The position numbers and the translations under genes were made by a program. Below, piece by piece: positions 40,673-49,551 of a stretch of DNA of 64,000 nt. Where the stretch lies: contig JAMYFF010000004.1 of NCBI GenBank assembly GCA_024128875.1, positions 124,001 to 188,000 of the forward strand, read 5' to 3'. The number at the start of each line of letters is the position of its first letter. Position 1 is the first letter of the stretch. The DNA comes from Salinilacustrithrix flava. Lineage in GTDB: Bacteria > Actinomycetota > Acidimicrobiia > Acidimicrobiales > Salinilacustritrichaceae. Under the pieces are notes generated by a model, which had not been told where the DNA came from, searched no databases, and saw only the letters and a list, made by a program, of their open reading frames with translations.

Positions 40673-42607
40673 TCAGGACGTGGCGTTGGCGTAGTACTCG
40701 GCCGAGGCTGCCAGCCACGCGGCGAGGGAGACATCACCCAACGTCAGCAGCTGGCGGATCCAGTAGCTGCGCCCCTCCGGGTCGGCGCTGCGGCCGAGGA
40801 TCTGGGTGAACAGCGTGTCGACGCGGTCGGCCCGGGACTCGACGGAGGCGTAGAAGTCGGCCGCGACCTGCTGGCGGTTGATGCGCCGGGCATCGAGCTG
40901 CGTGGCCCAGTGGTCACGACCCTCGGCGTCGGCGGGTCGTTCGAGCAGGTCGAGGTACAGGGCTTCGACGTAGCTGCGGTTCGAGCCGCCGTTGGCCCCG
41001 AAGTACTCCTGGCTGCCGTAGAACTGGGCGGCGATGTCCTCGATGCGCAGCCCTCGCTCGACCTGGCTGAGCCAGTAGGCCCGGCCCTCGTCGTCGCCGG
41101 TGCGGCCGAGGATCTTCTGGTACAGCTCAGCGATCTGGACCCCGGCCCACTCGTCGCTGACCGACAGCGCCTCGGTGAGGCCGATGCGGTTGCCGTCCCG
41201 CACGGGGCGGCACCACTGCTCGGTCTCGGCGCCGGTGGCGCTGCGGCCGAGGAAAAGCTCGTGGACCTCGTCGACGTACGCGGCCTCGGCCACGCAGGCC
41301 AGGTCGAACCAGTCCGAGAACAGGCCAGCGGAGATGACGCGCCCGTTGGCCTCGGTGCAGGTCCCTCGGTTCAGCGTGCTGCGGACGTCGTTTCCCGTCA
41401 CGGTGGCGGTGGTGCCGTTGCCGAAGCTGAGGACGACCCGCTCGACCCGTCCACCCCAGGTGCCGAGCCCGTTGCGCTCGGTCACCCGGAAGCCGGTGAG
41501 GGAGCCGCCGTTGCCGTACTTGGCCTCGAGGAGTGAGGTGGGGACGGTGCACTTCCAGGTGTGGCGTGGGCTGATCGAGTCGCCGAGGTCCTCGACGGCG
41601 GCGAACGTGCCGCCGGCGGTCCAGCCGCCGGTGCTGGAGGAGAACTCGGTCCGGGCGATCCGACCGGAGCTCAGGCGGACGATGTCGCGCGTGTTGGCGA
41701 TGGCCTGGTCGGTGCTGGTCGCCGTCGTGGGAACCGGGGCGCCGTTCGACAGCTTGAAGTGGCCGACGTAGACCTGGCACCAGATCGTGTCGCAGGTGTC
41801 CGCCCCGGCCCAGCGGCTGTCGCCGGCGAGGGCGTAGGAGCGGGCCGCCACCGACTGCGCCTCGAGCGCCGGGAGCGACCACGACGACGGGGACTCGTTG
41901 GGCACGACCGAGCGGAGCTGCTGCTCGATGGTCGTGATGTTGACCGTCTGCTGCGTGGCGCCGGCCACGATGTGCGTGCGCAGGGTGCCCGGGTACCAGA
42001 TGGAGGTGCCGGGGGGGCCGTTGTCGCCGTACTGGGTGCAGAGCCGCAGCATGTCGGCGGCCTGGCCCGAGTAGCTGGCGGTGGGACGGACGTCGATCTG
42101 GGTGCTCTTGGCGTTGGCGACGAAGGTGAAGTCCGACGACGTGCACGTGGTCTTGGACGCGGCGTACACGTCGAAGCTGGAGCCGTCCTTGCGGGTGATG
42201 TGGACGGCCTTGGTGCCCGACGGCAGCGCCACGGAGCCGAGCCCGGAGACGGCGAGGGTGCCGTTGGTGACGGTGGTGCGGAAGTCGCGCCCCTCGGAGC
42301 CTCGGAGGCGGATCCGCACCGCGTCGGGATCGATCGGTCGGCTGCTGGCATCCTGCCAGCGGCCCCGGGTGGTGCCCCCGTAGTAGTGGTCGAGGATCTG
42401 CGCGCTGGTCCAGCCGTACTGGGTGGCGTAGCCCTGGGCGCCCCACTGGCTCATGCCGCGCCCGTGGCCCCAACCCCGCCCGTCGAAGACGAGCTGGTCG
42501 GGCAGGTCGGCCGCTGCCGGCTGGGCGACGAGCGGCAGCACGGCCAGCCCGAGGACGACGGCGAGGGCCGCGGTCACGGTTCGCCGGAGGGTGCGGGGGG
42601 TGCTCAT
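40673..42607 (-). CDS. Secreted SpoIID/LytB-like protein with C-terminal DUF4214-like repeats
   Basis: 644 residues. A signal peptide (1-33, ending QPAAADLP) is followed by FDGRGWGHGRGMSQWGAQGYA, the conserved N-terminal SpoIID/amidase-enhancer motif. The SpoIID core has IEQQLRSVVPNESPSSWSLPALEAQSVAARSYAL, including the catalytic-type glutamate region of the lytic transglycosylase. From about residue 435 come several DUF4214-like units (AYVDEVHELFLGRSATGAETEQW; IAELYQKILGRTGDDEGRAYWLSQ; VEALYLDLLERPADAEGRDHW). It overlaps the amidase gene start-to-stop by 4 nt, so two peptidoglycan-active proteins are made together. Confidence 0.9.
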   Translation of the reverse strand: MSTPRTLRRTVTAALAVVLGLAVLPLVAQPAAADLPDQLVFDGRGWGHGRGMSQWGAQGYATQYGWTSAQILDHYYGGTTRGRWQDASSRPIDPDAVRIRLRGSEGRDFRTTVTNGTLAVSGLGSVALPSGTKAVHITRKDGSSFDVYAASKTTCTSSDFTFVANAKSTQIDVRPTASYSGQAADMLRLCTQYGDNGPPGTSIWYPGTLRTHIVAGATQQTVNITTIEQQLRSVVPNESPSSWSLPALEAQSVAARSYALAGDSRWAGADTCDTIWCQVYVGHFKLSNGAPVPTTATSTDQAIANTRDIVRLSSGRIARTEFSSSTGGWTAGGTFAAVEDLGDSISPRHTWKCTVPTSLLEAKYGNGGSLTGFRVTERNGLGTWGGRVERVVLSFGNGTTATVTGNDVRSTLNRGTCTEANGRVISAGLFSDWFDLACVAEAAYVDEVHELFLGRSATGAETEQWCRPVRDGNRIGLTEALSVSDEWAGVQIAELYQKILGRTGDDEGRAYWLSQVERGLRIEDIAAQFYGSQEYFGANGGSNRSYVEALYLDLLERPADAEGRDHWATQLDARRINRQQVAADFYASVESRADRVDTLFTQILGRSADPEGRSYWIRQLLTLGDVSLAAWLAASAEYYANATS

Positions 42608-44439
42608 GAGGTGGTGGCTCGCTCGTAGAACTCGTCGGAGAGGGACAGCTCGATCGCCATGCGCACGTCATCGGTGCTCAGCAGCTGCTGAGCCCAGTGT
42701 TGCTGAGCCTGGCCGCTCGGTTGGCGACCCAGGACGTGCTCGTAGACCCGGGCGGCCCGGTCGAGGCGCGACTCGAGGGAGAGGTAGAAGCCCGAGGCCA
42801 CGTCCGGCGGCAGCGCCCGGCGGTTCTGCAGCATGCCGACCCAGTAGGCGAGGCCATCCTGATCCGCCTCGCGGTGCAGCAGGTTCTCGTAGAGGGAGCG
42901 GACGAAGGGCTCGGCGCCACCCTTGCGGTCGAAGTACTCCTGGCTCCCGTAGAAGCTGATGCCGACCGTCTCGATGCGCACGCCCGACGCCAGGACCCCG
43001 AGCCAGTAGTCCTTGCCCTCCTGATCGGCCGATCGGCCCAGCACCCGCTGGTAGAGGTCGTCGATGATGACGCCGCTGTAGGTCTCGGAGCGGGCCATGC
43101 CCGTGGCCGCAGCTCGCAAGCCGTCGTTGTCCGCTCGGCTCAGCCAGCGGCGGTACTGGTCGGGGGTGGGCAGCGCCCGCATGAAGGTCTCGTGGAGGGC
43201 CACGACGTGGGCGCCGACGACGGAGGCGTCGCGGAGGTAGGGCAGCGTCGCGTAGGTGTTGGCGCCCGGGCACGCGGTGTCACGGAGGTCCTTGTGACCC
43301 GCCACGATCGGTGCGGTGTGCTCGTCGCCGTTCGCCGTGCCGCGGAAGGTGGCGCCGCTGTTGTTGGTGACGGTGGTGGTGCCGCTGGGGTCGAGGCCGT
43401 GCACGCCGAGCTTCCATCCGACCAGCTGGCGGGTGGCGGCCGTCATCGCCCACGGGGTCGACTGCTTGTCGAAGTGGCCGAGCTGGGCGACCGAGGTCGT
43501 GTCGCTGTTGAAGCCGTAGGTGTGCCCGCCCATGATCGCCTTGTCGATGCCGCCCTGGCGGCCCTCCCAGACGCCGCCGAAGCGGTCGACGAAGAAGGCG
43601 TAGGCCACGTCGCACCACTTGTTGGTGCCGACGTGGTAGTTCCAGATGCCGCGCAGGATCTTGGGCACGTCGGAGGCCAGGTAGGGCTCGGTGCTGCCTG
43701 CCGTGTGGTGCACGACCATCGCCCGCACCTCCTTCATCTCGGTCGGGCCGGACGAGCACTTCCACCCCATGTCGCTGGTGGCCCAGTCGCTGCGCGGGCG
43801 GATGAAGGCACCGCTGGTCTGCGCCGCCGCCATCGGGGTCGTCGCGCTGGCGCGGATGCCCTGGTACCCCGATCCCTCGTCCTCCACGTCGTGCAAGCCG
43901 ACGACGCGGACGACGTCGGTGTCGCCCTCGAGCACCGCCACCTCGACGTGGGTGGCGCCGTGGCCGACCCAGACGGGGCCGACGCCGGGGTTCGTGAGCG
44001 CCTCGCCGTCGGGGGCGTCGTCCGGGGAGGCCTCGACCTCGATCCAGTCCGACCAGGTGTCGGCGTTGCGGCTGCGCACCGCCAGGTGGGTGCCGGCGGC
44101 GACGTCTTCGAAGATGACCATCTCCGGGTTGCTCGGCAGCGACACGACGCCGGAGCGCAGGGCGACGTCGGCGTGTCCGTGCTCCTCCTGGTCGTCCACG
44201 GGCACGAGGTCCAGGTGGCGGCCGTCCACCGCCAAGGGGAGCACGACGACGTTCTCGGTGAGCAGGTCGCCGTCGGCATCGGTGTGCCCGGCTGCAGGTG
44301 CGATCGCGTCGACGACGGGGGCCTCGGAGGCGCCGTCGGTGACACCGGCCCGGGCGGGCTCGAGCGCGGCGACCGGTGCGGCGAGCAGCGGTGCGGTCAG
44401 AGCGCCGACGAGTGCAGCAGTCCCCAGGGTGCGGAGCAT
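42604..44439 (-). CDS. Secreted PGRP/amidase-2 domain protein with DUF4214-like repeats
   Basis: 611 residues from ATG 44439; the longer frame to 45759 is spurious. A signal peptide (1-26, ending VAALEPA) is followed by a beta-rich region (about 60-190) and a PGRP-like N-acetylmuramoyl-L-alanine amidase domain: VRAMVVHHTAGS, WNYHVGTNKWCDVAYAFFVDRFGGVWEGR and VAGHKDLRDTACPG, which carry the zinc histidines and cysteine. The C-terminus (about 430-611) is a set of DUF4214-like units (IIDDLYQRVLGRSADQEGKDYWLGVL; FVRSLYENLLHREADQDGLAYWVGML). It probably cleaves peptidoglycan outside the membrane. Confidence 0.92.
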   Translation of the reverse strand: MLRTLGTAALVGALTAPLLAAPVAALEPARAGVTDGASEAPVVDAIAPAAGHTDADGDLLTENVVVLPLAVDGRHLDLVPVDDQEEHGHADVALRSGVVSLPSNPEMVIFEDVAAGTHLAVRSRNADTWSDWIEVEASPDDAPDGEALTNPGVGPVWVGHGATHVEVAVLEGDTDVVRVVGLHDVEDEGSGYQGIRASATTPMAAAQTSGAFIRPRSDWATSDMGWKCSSGPTEMKEVRAMVVHHTAGSTEPYLASDVPKILRGIWNYHVGTNKWCDVAYAFFVDRFGGVWEGRQGGIDKAIMGGHTYGFNSDTTSVAQLGHFDKQSTPWAMTAATRQLVGWKLGVHGLDPSGTTTVTNNSGATFRGTANGDEHTAPIVAGHKDLRDTACPGANTYATLPYLRDASVVGAHVVALHETFMRALPTPDQYRRWLSRADNDGLRAAATGMARSETYSGVIIDDLYQRVLGRSADQEGKDYWLGVLASGVRIETVGISFYGSQEYFDRKGGAEPFVRSLYENLLHREADQDGLAYWVGMLQNRRALPPDVASGFYLSLESRLDRAARVYEHVLGRQPSGQAQQHWAQQLLSTDDVRMAIELSLSDEFYERATTS

Positions 44440-44507
44440 CAATGAATCCTCAAGTCTGGGAGCGCGCCAGTGGCGCCCCTCGCCGATCGCCGCCCGCTCG
44501 GAGCAGG

Positions 44508-45524
44508 CTACCTGTCGGTCTCGGACGGATGTGGGCGCGACTTGAGGGTTGCGCCCGGTTCGTAGTGGGAGGGCGCCACGCCGAGCTCGAGCTCGATGCG
44601 CCGGACGCGCTCCAGCGTGCGCTGGGACACGGCCCGGTGGGCGGCGACGAGGTCGGCCAGCACGCCGAGCACGAACACCTGCACCGACGCCATGAAGAGG
44701 ACGCCACCGAGGATGATCGACTGCAGGTGCCCGCCCCGGTCCCCGTTGACGATCCAGTCCCACAGGAACGGGCTCCAGGCGCCGATCGCGGCGACCAGGA
44801 GGACCACGGCCAGCGCGGTGAAGACGAACAGCGGCTCCCAGCTCGTGTAGATGCGGAAGATCGCCAGCATGTTGCGCCGGATGTAGGTCCACATCGAACC
44901 GAACAGGCGCGACTCTCGGGTCTTGTCGTTGGTGCCCACCGGGACGTGGGTGACGGCGGTGAGCGACTTGCCGGCCTGGATGAGGGATTCGAGCGTGTAG
45001 GTGAACTTGGACACGACCACCAGGCCGAGGGCGGCCTCCCGGTTGTAGGCCCGGAAGCCCGACGTGGCGTCGGGGACGTCGGTGCCGGACGCCCGGCGGA
45101 CCACCCAGGACCCGGCCCGCTGGAGCCGCTTCTTGGTGGGGGAGAAGTGGTCGATGGTCATGACCTGGCGGTCGCCGATGACCATGTCGGCCCGACCCTC
45201 GAGGATCGGCGCGACGAGCGCGGGGATGTCCTTGGCCGAGTACTGGTTGTCGGCGTCGGTGTTCACCACCACGTCCGCCCCCAGCTTCAGGCAGGCATCG
45301 AGCCCGGCCTGGAACGCGTGGGCCAGGCCCTTGTTGTTGGTGAGGCGGACGACGTGGTGCACGCCGAGCTCGCGCGCCACCTCGACGGTGCGGTCGGTGG
45401 AGCCGTCGTCGATGATGAGGAACTCGACCGTCTCGAAGCCCTCGACCTCGCGCGGGAGGTCGGCGATCGTGCCGGGGAGCTGGTCCTCCTCGTCGAGGCA
45501 CGGGATCTGCACGATCAGCTTCAC
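44508..45524 (-). CDS. Family 2 glycosyltransferase with C-terminal membrane helices
   Basis: 338 residues from GTG 45524. GT2 motifs: IVQIPCLDEEDQLPGTI, IDDGSTDRTVEVARELGV, NNKGLAHAFQAGLDA, NTDADNQY (DxD) and DATSGFRAYNREAAL. Two hydrophobic segments (FVFTALAVVLLVAAIGAW and SIILGGVLFMASVQVFVLGVLADLV) lie at about 235-310, giving the layout of dolichol-phosphate-mannose- or polyprenyl-phosphate-sugar synthases. It would load a sugar on the lipid carrier at the inner face of the membrane. Confidence 0.92.
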   Translation of the reverse strand: MKLIVQIPCLDEEDQLPGTIADLPREVEGFETVEFLIIDDGSTDRTVEVARELGVHHVVRLTNNKGLAHAFQAGLDACLKLGADVVVNTDADNQYSAKDIPALVAPILEGRADMVIGDRQVMTIDHFSPTKKRLQRAGSWVVRRASGTDVPDATSGFRAYNREAALGLVVVSKFTYTLESLIQAGKSLTAVTHVPVGTNDKTRESRLFGSMWTYIRRNMLAIFRIYTSWEPLFVFTALAVVLLVAAIGAWSPFLWDWIVNGDRGGHLQSIILGGVLFMASVQVFVLGVLADLVAAHRAVSQRTLERVRRIELELGVAPSHYEPGATLKSRPHPSETDR

Positions 45525-45550
45525 GGGGCCGAACGGTACTGAACCGGGCC

Positions 45551-46756
45551 TCAGTCGATGGCAGCCCGCACCGCATCGAGGAGCGGGGCGAGGTCGTCCT
45601 CGGCGGCCAGCGCGTGCGCTCGCTCGAGGGCGGCCGCCGCCATCTCGTGGGCCCGACCTGGGTCGTCCCGGAGCTCCGACACGGCCGCGGCGACGGCGGC
45701 GGGGTGGGGCTCGACCACCAGCGCGGCGCCGATGCCCGCGGCCAGCTCGACCAGGCCACCGCCGTCGTCGCAGACGATGACCGGTCGACCGTGGGCGAAG
45801 GCCTCGAGCACGGTGAGGCCGTAGTCCTCCCGCAGCGCGGGGGCGATCACGACCCCGGCGCGCCGGTAGGCGTCGTCCCGGGTGGCGTCGTCGACCTCGC
45901 CGTGGAGCCGGAGGCGCCCGCCGAGGTGCTCGCTCGACCCGTCCATGGCCGGGCGCTCGTCCGGGGCGAGCAGCCACGTGCCTCGGTTCCGCCACGTCGC
46001 TTCGGGCGGGTCCTGCCCGGCGGCACCCGGGTCGTCGGTCCAGCGCTCGAGCAGGTGGCGCACCCAGGCCAGCCGGCTGCCGCCGCCGACCAGCTCCCAG
46101 GTGCCGTCGCTGCCCGCCGCTGCCTGGGCGACGAGCTCGGTCCGCTTCGGCCACTCGTGTCGGCTCACGCACACGGCCGGCCCGGCCGGGTCGTAGGGGC
46201 CGAGGTCCGCGGCGGGCGGGGTCTCGGCAGACGCGCGGAACGGCGTGGTGCCCTCCAGCCCCCACCACTCCCGGAGCCGGTCGGCGACCTCGTGGGAGCC
46301 GGTGAGCCACGTGTGCACACCGCTGATCCGACCCCGGTCCAGCGCCCGGACCTGCTCGACCGCGGCGGCGTGCACGGCAGGGCGCACGTAGCCGGCGGCG
46401 GTGAACTCCTCGGCGAGGTCGTAGAAGACGCGGGCCTGGTGGTAGGTGAGCGCGACGACCCGGGGGTGGCGGACCAGGTAGCTGGGCGGCTGGGAGGTGA
46501 CGACCACGTCGAAGTCCGACAGGTCGAGGCGGTCGAGCCGTTCGGTGGCGGCCAGGTAGAGGAAGTACTCGTCGTGCCAGTCCCGGGTGCCGTCGTCGAT
46601 GCGCACGCCGTGGAGGCGGTCGGCCCGGGTGCGGGCGTCGAAGCCCACGAGCGACACGTCGACGCCTCGCTGGTCGAGCCGGGCGCGGCACCGCTCGGCG
46701 AGCCGCTCGAACCCGCCCACGCCGCCGTGGTCGGGCTTCAAGAACGCGACCTTCAC
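45551..46756 (-). CDS. GT4-type glycosyltransferase
   Basis: 401 residues from GTG 46756, 4-nt overlap with the coiled-coil gene. Features: VAFLKPDHGGVGGFERLAERC, the sugar-binding N-domain; VVVTSQPPSYLVRHPRVVALTYHQARVFY; CVSRHEWPKRTELVAQAAAG, a C-domain strand; and REDYGLTVLEAFAHGRPVIVCDDGG with the EX7E-like donor motif. Retaining GT-B enzyme, likely in the same glycan pathway as 35887-40584. Donor and acceptor unknown. Confidence 0.9.
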   Translation of the reverse strand: MKVAFLKPDHGGVGGFERLAERCRARLDQRGVDVSLVGFDARTRADRLHGVRIDDGTRDWHDEYFLYLAATERLDRLDLSDFDVVVTSQPPSYLVRHPRVVALTYHQARVFYDLAEEFTAAGYVRPAVHAAAVEQVRALDRGRISGVHTWLTGSHEVADRLREWWGLEGTTPFRASAETPPAADLGPYDPAGPAVCVSRHEWPKRTELVAQAAAGSDGTWELVGGGSRLAWVRHLLERWTDDPGAAGQDPPEATWRNRGTWLLAPDERPAMDGSSEHLGGRLRLHGEVDDATRDDAYRRAGVVIAPALREDYGLTVLEAFAHGRPVIVCDDGGGLVELAAGIGAALVVEPHPAAVAAAVSELRDDPGRAHEMAAAALERAHALAAEDDLAPLLDAVRAAID

Positions 46757-47100
46757 GACTCGAGCCGGCCTCGGAGCTCGTCGACCTCGGCTTCGAGCCG
46801 GCGGATGCGCTCGTCCTGCCAGCGGAAGCGGTGGTCGAGCTGGTGGAGGGCGTCGACCACGGCCTCGTTGTAGCTGCGCTGCTCGTCCAGCAGGGGCGCG
46901 TTGGCGCGCTCGGCCAGCTGGCCGACGCGGGTGCGGGGGCGCACGCCGGCGTGGGCGGTGGCCGTGCCGAGGTCCTCGCCGAAGCGCTCCACGACCTGGA
47001 GCGGGTGGGCGAGGCCGTCGAGCTGGGCCCCCCGGGCCCGGCGGCCGACCTCGGTGACCACCCGGACCACCTGCTGCTCCACCTCGTCGCGCTCCGGCAC
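46753..47100 (-). CDS. Small coiled-coil protein coupled to a glycosyltransferase
   Basis: 115 residues. The C-terminal half (LLDEQRSYNEAVVDALHQLDHRFRWQDERIRRLEAEVDELRGRL) has a heptad pattern for a coiled coil; the N-terminal half is helical with Arg/Gly. Similar tails occur on the glycosyltransferase at 35887 (LRHLEERIADLEGR), so it may be a detached scaffold. It overlaps the following glycosyltransferase by 4 nt (GTGA). Function unknown. Confidence 0.7.
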   Translation of the reverse strand: MPERDEVEQQVVRVVTEVGRRARGAQLDGLAHPLQVVERFGEDLGTATAHAGVRPRTRVGQLAERANAPLLDEQRSYNEAVVDALHQLDHRFRWQDERIRRLEAEVDELRGRLES

Positions 47101-47131
47101 GGCCGGCAGGGTACCTGCCTAGGTTGTGGCG

Positions 47132-49312
47132 ATGGCCTTGACGGGACGCCGACCGAACGTGCTCGTCGTGCTGTTCGACGACGTGGGGTTCTCCGACCTG
47201 GGCTGCTACGGCTCCGAGATCGCCACCCCCACGATCGACCGGTTGGCCTCGGCCGGCGTGCGGTACTCGGGCTTCCACACCACGGCCATGTGCTCCACGA
47301 CCCGGGCGGCCCTGCTCACCGGCCGCAACCACCACAACGTCGGTGTCGGCTGCCTGGCCAACTTCGATTCGGGCCTCCCCGGCTACCGGGGCAAGATCAG
47401 CCGGGAGGCGGGCACGCTCGCCGAGCTGCTCGACCCGCACGGCTACCGCTGCTACCTCACCGGCAAGTGGCACGTGACCCCGCTGACCGAGACCGGCCCG
47501 ACGGGCCCCTACGACGGCTGGCCGCTGCAGCGCGGCTTCCATCGCTTCTACGGCTTCCTCGACGCCGAGACCGACCAGTACGCCCCCGAGCTGGTCCACG
47601 ACAACCACCACGTGGACCCGCCGGCCACCTTCGAGCAGGGCTACCACCTCTCGGCCGACCTGGCCGAAAAGACCGTGGAGTTCCTCCGCGACCACCGCTT
47701 CGGGGTGCCCGACGAGCCTTGGCTGGCCTGGCTCGCCTTCGGCGCGTGCCACGCCCCCCACCAGGCCCCGCGGCAGCTGATCGACCACTACGAGGGGGTG
47801 TTCGCCAAGGGCTGGGACGTCACCCGCCAGGAGCGCCTCGAGCGCCAGATCGCCCTCGGCCTCGTGCCCGCCGGCACCGAGCTGCCGCCCCGCAACGACC
47901 GGGTGCAGGCGTGGGACGACCACAGCCCCGACGAGCGTCGCGTGTTCACCCGGTTGCAGGCCGCCTATGCCGCCATGCTCGACCACGCCGACCAGCAGCT
48001 GGCCGAGGTCGTGGCGTTCCTGGAGGAGACCGACCAGCTCGACGACACCCTCGTGCTCGTGCTGTCGGACAACGGCGCATCCCAGGAGGGCGGCCCGTCG
48101 GGGTTCGTCAACGCCATGGGGCCCTTCAACGCTCAGCCCGAGCCGATCGAGGCCAAGCTCGCCACCCTCGATGCCGTCGGTGGACCCGGGAGCCACGCCA
48201 ACTTCCCGTGGGGCTGGGCGATGGCGGCGAACACGCCGCTGAAGCGCTACAAGCAGAACACCCACGGCGGGGGCATCCGCGACCCACTCGTCGTGTCGTG
48301 GCCGTCCGGCATCGAGGCGCAGGGCGAGATACGCCACCAGTTCTGCCACGTCGTGGACATCGTGCCCACCATCCTCGACGTGCTCGGCGCCGAGCCCCCG
48401 CCGGAGATCGGGGGCGTGCCCCAGCTGCCGATGGACGGCGCGACGCTGCGCTCGACGTTCGACGACCCCGCCGCGCCCGCGCCCAAGGGGGTGCAGTACT
48501 TCGAGATGTTCGGCCACCGGGGCATCTGGGCCGATGGGTGGAAGGCGGTGGCGTACCACCCGCCGGGCACCCCGTTCGAGGACGACGCCTGGGAGCTGTA
48601 CGACCTCGAGCACGACTTCGCCGAGAACCACGACCTGGCGTCCGAGCAGGCGGGCCGGCTGGAGGCGCTCCAGGCCGAGTGGTGGCGCCAGGCCGAGGAC
48701 AACAAGGTCCTGCCCCTCGACGACCGCTTCGCCGAGCGCTTCGCCGAGAACGCCGAGCGCCACCGGGCCGGGCGCACGCACTACGAGCTCTGGGCCGGTC
48801 TCGGCCACGTGCCGACGGATGCGGCGCCGGACCTGCGCAGCCGCAGCTACACGATCACCGTCGAGATCCTCGAACCCGGCGACGGGGTGCTCGTCGCCCA
48901 CGGCGACCAGACGTCGGGGTACTCGCTGCACGTCGCCGACGGCCACCTGGTCCACGACCTGTCCGTCGGCGGGCACCACCAGGTGGTGCGGTCCGACCGC
49001 CCGCTGCCGGACGGTCCGTGCACGGTCACGTTCCGCATGGAGCGGGGCGAGCCCGTGCGTGGGCGGGCCCCGGGGACCGGGACGCTGTCGATCGACGGTG
49101 CGGTCTGCGGGCGCTTCGAGACCGACCGGATCTTCGTGGTGACGATCTCTTGGAGCGGCCTCGACGTGGGTCGGGACCGGGTCTCACCGGTGGGGGACTA
49201 CTCGTCGCCCAACGCCTTCACGGGGCGCATCCGCCGGGTGGTGTTCGACCTCGATGACGACCAAGACCTCGACCACCAAGCGGTGGCCGAGGCCGAGTCG
49301 GCGAGGGAGTAG
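47132..49312 (+). CDS. Arylsulfatase-family hydrolase
   Basis: 726 residues from ATG 47132. It has the sulfatase metal-binding start VLVVLFDDVGFSDLGCYGSEIATPTIDRLA, the active-site region MCSTTRAALLTGRNHH, then YLTGKWH, LVLVLSDNGASQEGG and the GWAMAANTPLKRYKQNTHGGGIRDPLVVSWP block. The position normally converted to formylglycine is cysteine, but the usual CxPxR reads CSTTR, with Thr for Pro. No signal peptide, so it is probably cytoplasmic, like several large actinobacterial arylsulfatases. The C-terminal ~150 residues form a beta-rich extension. Confidence 0.92.
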   Translation: MALTGRRPNVLVVLFDDVGFSDLGCYGSEIATPTIDRLASAGVRYSGFHTTAMCSTTRAALLTGRNHHNVGVGCLANFDSGLPGYRGKISREAGTLAELLDPHGYRCYLTGKWHVTPLTETGPTGPYDGWPLQRGFHRFYGFLDAETDQYAPELVHDNHHVDPPATFEQGYHLSADLAEKTVEFLRDHRFGVPDEPWLAWLAFGACHAPHQAPRQLIDHYEGVFAKGWDVTRQERLERQIALGLVPAGTELPPRNDRVQAWDDHSPDERRVFTRLQAAYAAMLDHADQQLAEVVAFLEETDQLDDTLVLVLSDNGASQEGGPSGFVNAMGPFNAQPEPIEAKLATLDAVGGPGSHANFPWGWAMAANTPLKRYKQNTHGGGIRDPLVVSWPSGIEAQGEIRHQFCHVVDIVPTILDVLGAEPPPEIGGVPQLPMDGATLRSTFDDPAAPAPKGVQYFEMFGHRGIWADGWKAVAYHPPGTPFEDDAWELYDLEHDFAENHDLASEQAGRLEALQAEWWRQAEDNKVLPLDDRFAERFAENAERHRAGRTHYELWAGLGHVPTDAAPDLRSRSYTITVEILEPGDGVLVAHGDQTSGYSLHVADGHLVHDLSVGGHHQVVRSDRPLPDGPCTVTFRMERGEPVRGRAPGTGTLSIDGAVCGRFETDRIFVVTISWSGLDVGRDRVSPVGDYSSPNAFTGRIRRVVFDLDDDQDLDHQAVAEAESARE

Positions 49313-49325
49313 GGAGAATCGCTGG

Positions 49326-49481
49326 TCAGAACCAGTGGTTGCGACCACCCACGGCCCGGCCGGTGGAACCCAGCAGGGCGAGGATGGCGCCGATCACGGC
49401 GAGGATGACGCCGAGGGTGACGAGGATGCCGATGTCGGCCAAGAGGCCGACGAGGAGCAGGATGAGTCCGAGTACGATCAT
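49326..49481 (-). CDS. 51-residue hydrophobic membrane protein (DUF6131-like)
   Basis: ATG 49481, stop at 49326-49328. Two hydrophobic stretches (IVLGLILLLVGLLADIGIL and GVILAVIGAILALLG) are separated by a short turn, followed by a polar tail STGRAVGGRNHWF. That arrangement and tail match small actinobacterial membrane proteins I know as DUF6131. It is convergent with the sulfatase gene and has no partner; function unknown. Confidence 0.75.
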   Translation of the reverse strand: MIVLGLILLLVGLLADIGILVTLGVILAVIGAILALLGSTGRAVGGRNHWF

Positions 49482-49551
49482 GGCGCCTTCGGTACCCGAC
49501 GGACGGATGTGTCAGACCAGCTGACGTGAGCGGGCTCGTCCGACCCACCGG

